A DNA stretch of 11,203 bases from Spirochaetaceae bacterium. Lineage in GTDB: Bacteria > Spirochaetota > Spirochaetia > B11-G9. Location of the stretch: positions 1 to 11,203 of the forward strand of contig DAOVSY010000062.1 of NCBI GenBank assembly GCA_030633365.1, read 5' to 3'. The notes under the pieces are model-generated. The model ran no database searches, was not told the DNA's origin, and was given only the letters and a program-made list of their open reading frames with translations. The position numbers and the translations under genes were made by a program. Positions within the stretch are counted from its first letter, which is position 1. Every line of letters starts with the position of its first letter. Below, one piece after another: positions 6,021 to 11,203 of this stretch.

Positions 6021-7441
6021 TCTGCTACAGAATGAATTTTAATCATATTGGTTCTATTTTTACCTGTTAAAGGCATACTGCTTACAGCAACTACCTTATC
6101 TCCCTGTGAGCAGAAACCTTTGGAAATAAGTATTTTATCTGCATTATCAAATAATTCATCACTGGAGTCTGCCATATCAATTTTAATGCCGTATACTCCT
6201 CTAAAAACAGTAAGTCTTCTTAATACTCTTTCATCAGGTGACATCCCAAGTATTGCTTTGGATGGCCGGTATTTACTTAATGATTCAATTGTACGGCCGG
6301 ACATTGAAAAACCTATCATGTATTCAGGAGAGATTGTGTTACATAAAGTGCATGCAGAATAGCATAGAGCATCTGCATCATCATCAGCTTTTCCTGATAA
6401 ATTATATATTTTTTCAGTCACGTCGTTATAGTTTATCTCTTTCTCTGTTCTTTCAGCAATATTTGACATAACTGTTACTGTTTCAACAGGATATTCACCC
6501 ATAGCTGTTTCACCAGAGAGCATAACTGCATCTGTTCCGTCAAATATTGCATTAGCAACATCATTTGCCTCTGCTCTGGTTGGTTTTGGTTTTGAAATCA
6601 TAGATTCCATCATCTGTGTTGCAGTAATTACAGGTTTTTGTGCCACATTACACTTATGAATTATTTGTTTTTGTAGAATTGGAACATCCTGAGCGGATGT
6701 TTCTGCTCCCAGGTCGCCTCTTGCAACCATTATACCATCAGATTCTTCAATAATACTATCAATATTAGTTATAGCTTCTGGTTTTTCAATTTTTGATATA
6801 ATAAAGGCAGTTTTTCCTTTTGCTTCGATATTTTCTCTTAAACTGATTATGTCCTGAGCCTGCCTGACAAAAGAAAGGGCTACAAAATCCACATCATTGG
6901 AGAGACCAAAATTAAGGTCTTTCAAATCTTTTACTGTAAGAGCCGGGGTGCTGAGGGGAGTATCAGGTAAGTTTATTCCTCTAAATGAGCGGATCATTCC
7001 TCCGTTCATTACTTCACATATTATAATTCTATTTTCAATAGATTTAATTTTAAGTTCAATATTCCCATCATCCAGAAGGATTTTTTCTCCAGGTTTAGCT
7101 TCATCAGGGAGTGGTTTATAATTAATACTTAACATTTCCCAGTTGCCAACAATATCATCTGTTGTAAGTTTAAGAACCGAACCCTTTTTAAGCTCAATAA
7201 TGTCTTTACTCTGTTTTCCGGTTCTTATTTTAGGTCCCTGTAAATCCAAAAGAATCCCGATAAATTTACCTGTTTTTATGGAAACTTTACGTATATTATT
7301 AATGGTTTTTGTATGGAAATCGTAGGACCCATGTGACATATTCATCCTTGCAACATCCATTCCAGCTTCTACCAGTTTCAGTAAAACTTCTTCATCCTGA
7401 CTTCCTGGACCTATTGTACATACTATTTTTGTTGATTTCAT
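6017..7441 (-). CDS. pyk: Pyruvate kinase
   Basis: A 474-residue cytoplasmic glycolytic enzyme that converts phosphoenolpyruvate and ADP to pyruvate and ATP. The N terminus TKIVCTIGPGS (4-14) is characteristic. Active-site elements are RMNMSHG (32-38), LLDLQGPKIRTG (64-75), ISKIEKPEA (215-223, with the catalytic lysine K217 and metal-ligand E219), MVARGDLG (238-245, D243), and VITATQMMESM (271-281). The DVANAIFDGTDAVMLSGETA region (294-313) completes the A domain. Length matches E. coli PykF (470), with A, B and C domains and no extra C-terminal PEP-utiliser domain. The ATG is confirmed by the family N terminus. A GGAG lies 13 nt upstream (7458-7455), a long spacing. The gene diverges from an unknown membrane protein across a large palindrome that probably governs both promoters. 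Confidence 0.97.
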   Translation of the reverse strand: MKSTKIVCTIGPGSQDEEVLLKLVEAGMDVARMNMSHGSYDFHTKTINNIRKVSIKTGKFIGILLDLQGPKIRTGKQSKDIIELKKGSVLKLTTDDIVGNWEMLSINYKPLPDEAKPGEKILLDDGNIELKIKSIENRIIICEVMNGGMIRSFRGINLPDTPLSTPALTVKDLKDLNFGLSNDVDFVALSFVRQAQDIISLRENIEAKGKTAFIISKIEKPEAITNIDSIIEESDGIMVARGDLGAETSAQDVPILQKQIIHKCNVAQKPVITATQMMESMISKPKPTRAEANDVANAIFDGTDAVMLSGETAMGEYPVETVTVMSNIAERTEKEINYNDVTEKIYNLSGKADDDADALCYSACTLCNTISPEYMIGFSMSGRTIESLSKYRPSKAILGMSPDERVLRRLTVFRGVYGIKIDMADSSDELFDNADKILISKGFCSQGDKVVAVSSMPLTGKNRTNMIKIHSVAD

Positions 7442-7481
7442 AATGTCAATGTTACTCCAATAATTAATTCAATGCAAACTA

Positions 7482-7510
7482 ATTTTATACTAATATTATT
7501 GATTTACTAA
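7482..7510 (-). promoter_or_regulatory. Promoter of pyruvate kinase
   Basis: On the minus strand TTAGTA (7510-7505) and TAAAAT (7487-7482, 5 of 6) are 17 bp apart. The -35 is poor (3 of 6) and lies in the core of the 42-bp palindrome, and the -10 begins 3 nt outside it. The start would be near 7475, giving a leader of about 34 nt. Confidence 0.45.
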
Positions 7511-7532
7511 TATTAGTAAATCAATAATATTA
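7491..7532. repeat. Perfect 42-bp palindrome between divergent promoters
   Basis: Two 21-nt arms with no spacer match perfectly, centred between 7511 and 7512. The core is TTTACTAATATTAGTAAA (7503-7520), flanked by ATTATTGA and its complement. It is bounded on each side by a -10 box 3 nt away (7482-7487 on the minus strand, 7536-7541 on the plus strand) and contains both -35 regions. That position suits an operator blocking or controlling both promoters. The TACT-N6-AGTA core recalls operators of HxlR/DUF24-type regulators, a resemblance from memory only. Transcribed, it could also form a hairpin, but it lies upstream of both predicted start sites. Confidence 0.9.
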
Positions 7533-7541
7533 ATCTATAAT
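7513..7541 (+). promoter_or_regulatory. Promoter of the unknown membrane protein gene
   Basis: A perfect TATAAT (7536-7541) sits 17 bp downstream of TTAGTA (7513-7518), the mirror image of the pyruvate kinase -35. Predicted start near 7548 leaves a leader of about 124 nt. A perfect TTGACA at 7575-7580 could be a second -35, but its best -10 at 17 bp (TAAGGT, 7598-7603) matches only 3 of 6. Confidence 0.45.
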
Positions 7542-7547
7542 ATTAAT
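7524..7547 (+). repeat. Tandem 11-bp direct repeat
   Basis: ATAATATTAAT occurs at 7524-7534 and again at 7537-7547, separated by CT. The first copy overlaps the right arm of the palindrome and the second overlaps the -10 box. It may be a further binding site or simply low-complexity AT sequence. Confidence 0.6.
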
Positions 7548-7671
7548 TATCGCGTATATTTCACAATAAAATCTTTGACAGATCTATAAAATTGGGTTAA
7601 GGTGGTTGCGTAGGGGGATAGAGTAGATAAAAATTAGTTTAAATATTTATAGTTATTAATAAGGAGAAAAT
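7548..7671 (+). other. Leader of the membrane protein gene with a G-rich tract
   Basis: About 124 nt with no ATG before the gene. It includes an unusually G-rich stretch for this DNA: GGG (7594-7596), GG (7601-7602), GG (7604-7605) and GGGGG (7613-7617), with loops of 4, 1 and 7 nt. That pattern could fold as a two-layer G-quadruplex in the RNA. I recognise no known riboswitch. The Shine-Dalgarno AAGGAG is at 7661-7666. Confidence 0.3.
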
Positions 7672-8544
7672 ATGTCACTTGACACAGATCAAAGTATTAA
7701 TAAAGTTACAGTGGGACTTGTTGTAATTGGTGCAATTTTAATGATAACAGTTGTTCCATTTATTGCTTTCAAAATGGTAAATCCCATAGTTGGTTATCAA
7801 ATCGAACGAATTGCAAAATTTACTGCTGATGGCAATCCCAGTGCAGCACTATTAACCTTGACAACATGGCTTGTCAGCTTTTTCTATCCCTTTTGGGGAT
7901 CAATGAGTGTTTTTGGTGGTATTGCTCTTTTAGTAATAGCCAAACCTCTTTATGAAGGTAAAACCTGGTCTAGAGCATTATCATTGGTATGTCTGGCAGT
8001 TCCATCAATGGGCGGTGCTTATATGATAGTACCATGGATGAATTTTGTAGGAACAGTAGAGGGTGGTTTTCCTCCGGCAATAACCATTATGATGATTGGT
8101 TTAATTCCTTATTTTGCAATTCTTATGGCAGGAAAGGGAGATTTGAAACAAAAGGTAGTTGATTTCGCAGTTTTTGGAATGTTAGGTGTCTCCGCTGCTG
8201 AAAACTTTGCTAATGGGCATGCTTCTTACAGGATTTTATTTGGACATCTAAAACGTCCTCTCTTTGCACCTGGTATTGCAATCACCTACTTTTCCTGGCT
8301 TGGTCTCTGGGTATCATTTGCACTCGCTGTAGCTGCTATTTACCAACTTGGTATGCGTAAAGTCTCTGGTTGGTACCTTGCAATTATAAGTGGTTTTATA
8401 TCAATTCTGGTTAGTGGTGCGACACATTATGTTCGTCATGCTACCCTGGATTACCTGTATGGTTCATTAATGGGTTTAGCCATTGTAGTTATGATGCTGA
8501 TTCCTCTTTTCAAGAAACGTTTATTAGAACTCTATACAGAATAG
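7672..8544 (+). CDS. Unrecognised polytopic membrane protein
   Basis: A 290-residue protein I cannot place in a family. It is strongly hydrophobic, with about eight membrane segments (roughly 12-34, 59-90 possibly as two, 101-120, 135-153, 164-178, 201-225, 231-250 and 262-279). The N terminus is polar, and the C terminus KKRLLELYTE is basic then acidic. Two clusters look functional rather than structural: AAENFANGHASYRILFGH (175-192, E177, H183, H192) and ATHYVRHATLDY (250-261, H252, H256, D260). Paired histidines near membrane boundaries could bind a metal, haem or quinone, but this is speculation. The start is firm: AAGGAG 5 nt before ATG. It is a single-gene unit ending in a strong terminator (8571-8609). 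It shares a palindromic control region with pyruvate kinase, the only hint about its role. Confidence 0.85.
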   Translation: MSLDTDQSINKVTVGLVVIGAILMITVVPFIAFKMVNPIVGYQIERIAKFTADGNPSAALLTLTTWLVSFFYPFWGSMSVFGGIALLVIAKPLYEGKTWSRALSLVCLAVPSMGGAYMIVPWMNFVGTVEGGFPPAITIMMIGLIPYFAILMAGKGDLKQKVVDFAVFGMLGVSAAENFANGHASYRILFGHLKRPLFAPGIAITYFSWLGLWVSFALAVAAIYQLGMRKVSGWYLAIISGFISILVSGATHYVRHATLDYLYGSLMGLAIVVMMLIPLFKKRLLELYTE

Positions 8545-8570
8545 AATAATCCCCCCTCTATTCTTTAATT

Positions 8571-8609
8571 AAAGTAATCTGAAGTCTTTAGATTTCAGAT
8601 TACTTTTTT
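8571..8609 (+). terminator. Intrinsic terminator of the membrane protein gene
   Basis: AAAGTAATCTGAA (8571-8583) pairs fully with TTCAGATTACTTT (8594-8606). The stem extends by a G-U, a T-A and a C-G pair to a TTTA loop (8587-8590), 16 bp in all. A T6 run (8604-8609) follows. It starts 26 nt after the stop codon. Confidence 0.9.
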
Positions 8610-8686
8610 ATCAGGAGCTTACTGCCTCAATCATACATACTATAATTGTTTATTTAATACTACCAAAAATGTTTTTATGATTATAT

Positions 8687-8715
8687 TTGAGACAGGCAAT
8701 AAATACCTGTCTCAA
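8687..8715 (-). terminator. Hairpin just past the lipoprotein gene, possible terminator
   Basis: TTGAGACAGG (8687-8696) and CCTGTCTCAA (8706-8715) form a perfect 10-bp stem with a 9-nt loop, 10 nt past the stop of the minus-strand gene at 8726. Neither side has a T run, so it does not look like a standard intrinsic terminator. It could instead stabilise the 3' end or work with another factor. Between it and the terminator at 8571-8609 I see nothing coding. Confidence 0.4.
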
Positions 8716-8725
8716 AATAATCTCT

Positions 8726-10033
8726 TTATGGAGCTATTCCGTATTCCACCCATTTGACAAGATCAGTAAAGGAATTTATAACCGCCATATTGAATAGCAT
8801 TCCTGATGGGTCACTGGTCAGCATGCAGTGACCGAATCCTTCTATAATTTTTTGATGAAGATTATCTATACTCCCTGTATTTACAGCCAGCATTTTGTAA
8901 ATATCCTGATGAACTGCAGGAACAGCAGGGTCTCTGGATGTATGGAGCATAAATACAGGTATTTCCAATTTACCGGTAGGAACATACCAGTGTTCCATAT
9001 ATTTCTCTGCATCTGGTGTAGAAGTGACCCGTTCTATCTCTTCATTCATATTTAAGTAATAAGCTGAATAGTATAACTGCAGAGGAATTGGTAAGGTCAT
9101 CAGCAGGTTATCCGATATACCGTATAAAGTATCCTGGTTATCTATCATTGTATGATTGTGGGTTCTGTCAAAAAAATCATTAATACCTTCATAATAATAC
9201 CAGAGAGCTGCAAGCAGGGTTTCCGGAAGCTCTTCAGGCTGAATAGGGAATCCCAGTGTTGTCATTACGGCCGACATAAGAGCAATTTTTGTTTCAGCTT
9301 CGGGAGTTGTTGTAAGGGTCATTAAAATAAGTGGTGCAATTTCTTTTTCAAAATCCAGACCATCGGGTATATCGAGAACACTTGAACCTTCTGTAAGGGG
9401 AGGAATAATGTAACCTGTACTTTCAAAGAAGTACCTGAAAAGTACCCGTAAATGATACATATATTCTGTCTGAATTTTCGATCCTCCAACAGGTCCGCAA
9501 ATTGAAAGAACGCCGTCAAATAGTTCCGGATTTTTTTCTGCCAGCATTAAGCTGATTATTCCCCCTTCGGAAGCTCCTGCCAGATATGTTCTGTTGGGAG
9601 CGGTGTAATGCTCTGTAAAAATGGTCAATAGCTGGCGTGTTCGTATTGCCCCGTCCTTTACAGCCCATCCGTTTTCAGAGTAGCTTGAACAGCCAACAGC
9701 AAACCCCATTTCCATCAGTGGCTTGCTGAAATCAGAAAACTCTTCCGGAATTAATAATTCCTCTGTTTGAGGGCTTACATATCCATGGGCATAAAGCAGC
9801 AGGCTGCCGTTCCATCCTGCCGGTATATAGAAGATGAATTCCGCGCCTCCGACAACTCCCATCAGCATCTCGTATCCAGGGCCTGCTATAACATCGGATA
9901 CGCCTCTTTCAAAGGGAAGTTCGGAATTGGATGAAGTATCAAGGGTAGTCACCATATTTCCGCACCCTGATATTAGGAGGATAAGACCCAATGCCAGTAA
10001 GAGCAATGGTTTAATGAGGTTCCATTTTTTCAT
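8726..10033 (-). CDS. Lipoprotein alpha/beta hydrolase (esterase or peptidase-like)
   Basis: A 435-residue protein with a lipoprotein signal: basic MKKWNLIK, hydrophobic core, lipobox ISGC with C24 as the lipidated residue. It should be anchored in a membrane facing outward. The alpha/beta hydrolase elements are an oxyanion-type HGY (83-85), the nucleophile elbow GASEGG (153-158, S155), the acid in TSRDPAVP (D368) and the histidine in GFGHC (H402). The long insertion between strand 6 and the acid (about 190-355) is a large lid domain with many Tyr, Leu and Glu residues and probably sets substrate choice. Esterase, feruloyl-esterase-like or peptidase activity are all possible. The start has AGGAGA 5 nt upstream (10044-10039). 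Lines sampled in the N-terminal half (9541-9840) are near 50% G+C against about 32-37% in the C-terminal half and neighbours. It has its own promoter. Confidence 0.85.
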   Translation of the reverse strand: MKKWNLIKPLLLLALGLILLISGCGNMVTTLDTSSNSELPFERGVSDVIAGPGYEMLMGVVGGAEFIFYIPAGWNGSLLLYAHGYVSPQTEELLIPEEFSDFSKPLMEMGFAVGCSSYSENGWAVKDGAIRTRQLLTIFTEHYTAPNRTYLAGASEGGIISLMLAEKNPELFDGVLSICGPVGGSKIQTEYMYHLRVLFRYFFESTGYIIPPLTEGSSVLDIPDGLDFEKEIAPLILMTLTTTPEAETKIALMSAVMTTLGFPIQPEELPETLLAALWYYYEGINDFFDRTHNHTMIDNQDTLYGISDNLLMTLPIPLQLYYSAYYLNMNEEIERVTSTPDAEKYMEHWYVPTGKLEIPVFMLHTSRDPAVPAVHQDIYKMLAVNTGSIDNLHQKIIEGFGHCMLTSDPSGMLFNMAVINSFTDLVKWVEYGIAP

Positions 10034-10182
10034 AATAGTCTCCTGTAAAATTAATTTTTTTAATCATTCTTTCTGTAAAATTTCGAGTAGGAAATCTTAA
10101 AGACCAGAATATACAGGAAGGAAGCTGCACCCTTGAAAATTGCTGGTAAGTAAAATGTTCTAATTATTTTTCAATTACATTA

Positions 10183-10211
10183 AATTTAGATATTGTATAT
10201 GTATATGTCAA
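10183..10211 (-). promoter_or_regulatory. Promoter of the lipoprotein hydrolase gene
   Basis: On the minus strand a perfect TTGACA (10211-10206) is 17 bp from TAAATT (10188-10183, 4 of 6). The start would be near 10176, giving a leader of about 143 nt. The promoter lies 33 bp after the MFS gene stop. The rest of the 210-bp gap shows no ORF, strong hairpin or riboswitch I recognise. Confidence 0.5.
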
Positions 10212-10243
10212 GAAAATAAGTAAATAATTTTTACAATATTCTC

Positions 10244-11203
10244 CTATTTTTTAATGTTCTTATCTGACTCACCTTTGGTTACCTTTCCCATTACTAAAAA
10301 TGCAGAAAACATACATATTGATGCAAAAATAAAAATACCATGGAATCCGAAAATATCTATAATAAATCCAGTTACAGGAGGTGCTGCGATAGATGCTGCC
10401 TGGGAAAAGGTATAGTAAAGTCCTGTATAAATACCCATATTACCATAACTTGCCATTTGCCAAAGCATTGGAAAGGAATTTGTAACTACAGAAACCCAAA
10501 ATGTTCCAAAAATAAAAAGGAGTATAAAGAAACTAAGAAGCATTGGGGTTTGAGATATTTGAAGCATATTACTAACACCTGGATGTGCAGCAAGGAGAAG
10601 GGTAACTATTGTCAGCATTAAAAGAGAAATTCTTATGGTTTTTTTTCTTCCAATTTTATGAGCAACTACACCGCTTAATATGGCAAACAGAGCGTATGAA
10701 ATTGCAACCATCCCTGCTGCAAGTCCTGCTGTTCCGGATGAAACGCCTATAACTTCCTTTGAATATAAGCCAATAAAAGGGAGGATTCCCTGATATCCCA
10801 TGAACCAGAGAAAAAGAGAAATAAGTATAAGAAATGCACTTTTATCTGTCCCCGAAAATATTAGTTTAATAGATTCCTGTATTTTTACCTTTTCTTCAGT
10901 ATCTTCAGCTCTGTGTTTTTCTTTAATAAATATAAATAATATTAAAGTAGCAAGAATTACCAGTCCACCGGCAATTGGGAATGCCAGTATTTCGTCAGTA
11001 GGACCTCTCCCAGGTAGATTAATTTTTACATCCATAAGTTTGGCAAGAATAATGGTTCCTACAATAGCTGCTATTCCTGCCATTGTGTTTATTACACCAT
11101 TGGCTTCTGAACGATATTCACCGGGAATTGTATCCGGCATAAGAGCTACTACAGGTCCCCGTCCTGCCTGTTTAAAAATATTTAGAAAAAATATTGCAAT
11201 AAT
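10244..11203 (-). CDS. MFS transporter, SLC45-like (partial, N terminus outside window)
   Basis: The reading frame is open from the window edge at 11203 to the TAG at 10244, giving 319 residues. The first in-frame ATG (11140) is not the start: the preceding 21 codons continue the family sequence, with GRGPVVALMPD followed by RSEANGVIN (31-39 of the fragment). That pattern is typical of MFS proteins annotated as SLC45-like, a group that includes sucrose-proton symporters. About nine hydrophobic helices remain, with a motif A-like loop GVVAHKIGRKK (178-188) after the eighth transmembrane helix of the full protein. The helix-rich end GIYTGLYYTFSQAASIAAPP also fits this family. About 110-130 N-terminal residues are missing. 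Substrate is unknown, and a sugar is likely only from family membership. It is followed by the separately promoted lipoprotein gene. Confidence 0.85.
   Translation of the reverse strand: MIAIFFLNIFKQAGRGPVVALMPDTIPGEYRSEANGVINTMAGIAAIVGTIILAKLMDVKINLPGRGPTDEILAFPIAGGLVILATLILFIFIKEKHRAEDTEEKVKIQESIKLIFSGTDKSAFLILISLFLWFMGYQGILPFIGLYSKEVIGVSSGTAGLAAGMVAISYALFAILSGVVAHKIGRKKTIRISLLMLTIVTLLLAAHPGVSNMLQISQTPMLLSFFILLFIFGTFWVSVVTNSFPMLWQMASYGNMGIYTGLYYTFSQAASIAAPPVTGFIIDIFGFHGIFIFASICMFSAFLVMGKVTKGESDKNIKK

Noticed and set aside
5960..6110. Terminator hairpins flanking the cupin/pyk stop codons
   Set aside because: Only short interrupted stems such as ACCAA/TTGGT were found, and none is followed by a T run.
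7499..7524. FNR- or CRP-type site (TTGAT...ATCAA) in the palindrome
   Set aside because: The half-sites are 16 bp apart instead of the 4 bp needed for FNR, and there is no TGTGA/TCACA pair for CRP.
10034..10182. Riboswitch or small RNA in the lipoprotein gene leader
   Set aside because: No recognisable riboswitch core and no long stem were seen. The region is low-complexity AT sequence with a short GC-richer patch.
11138..11140. ATG as the start of the MFS gene
   Set aside because: The frame stays open to the window edge and the upstream codons encode conserved family residues, so the gene is truncated by the window, not started here.
1..11203. CRISPR array, insertion sequence, prophage or toxin-antitoxin module
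   Set aside because: No spaced direct repeats, transposase or integrase motifs, tRNA attachment site or paired small toxin-antitoxin frames were found.

Overview
The window is ordinary-looking bacterial chromosome, AT-rich (roughly 35% G+C by eye), with tightly packed genes on both strands and no rRNA, tRNA, CRISPR array, transposase or phage gene. My best guess is a free-living spirochaete or a similar low-GC anaerobe. The grounds are a secreted DUF2202 protein, a large dCache/HAMP/PAS/HisKA_2 sensor kinase with no partner regulator, a lipoprotein hydrolase, and an SLC45-like MFS carrier. The taxonomic call is an inference with only moderate confidence.

Layout: (1) 126-797 (+) encodes an exported ferritin-like DUF2202 protein. 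It converges on a minus-strand run that reads, in transcription order: sensor histidine kinase (5580-3343), YegS/DagK-type lipid kinase (3259-2375), PlsC-type acyltransferase (2375-1671), an 84-residue three-helix membrane protein resembling a SemiSWEET (1674-1420), and a YihX-like HAD phosphatase (1411-803). The last four genes overlap or nearly touch and look like one operon, with a promoter directly in front of the lipid kinase. (2) A small cupin gene (5673-6020, +) diverges from the kinase gene and converges on pyruvate kinase (7441-6017, -), with overlapping stop codons. (3) Pyruvate kinase diverges from an unrecognised eight-helix membrane protein (7672-8544, +). The shared intergenic region holds a perfect 42-bp palindrome lying exactly between two outward-facing -10 boxes. 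(4) 8726-10033 (-) is a lipoprotein alpha/beta hydrolase with its own promoter and a leader of about 140 nt. (5) 10244-11203 (-) is the C-terminal three quarters of an MFS transporter cut by the window edge.

How the parts work together: the lipid kinase and acyltransferase both yield phosphatidic acid (from diacylglycerol and from lysophosphatidic acid), so they form a small phospholipid salvage or synthesis module. The HAD phosphatase, SemiSWEET-like protein, pyruvate kinase and MFS carrier suggest sugar handling, but that link is only by neighbourhood.

The signals most worth a second look are the symmetric pyruvate kinase/membrane-protein promoter with its 42-bp palindrome, the unrecognised membrane protein it would control, an intrinsic terminator embedded in the coding sequence of the opposing HAD gene, and a lipid kinase mRNA predicted to be nearly leaderless. 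I see no clear defence, mobile or biosynthetic system.
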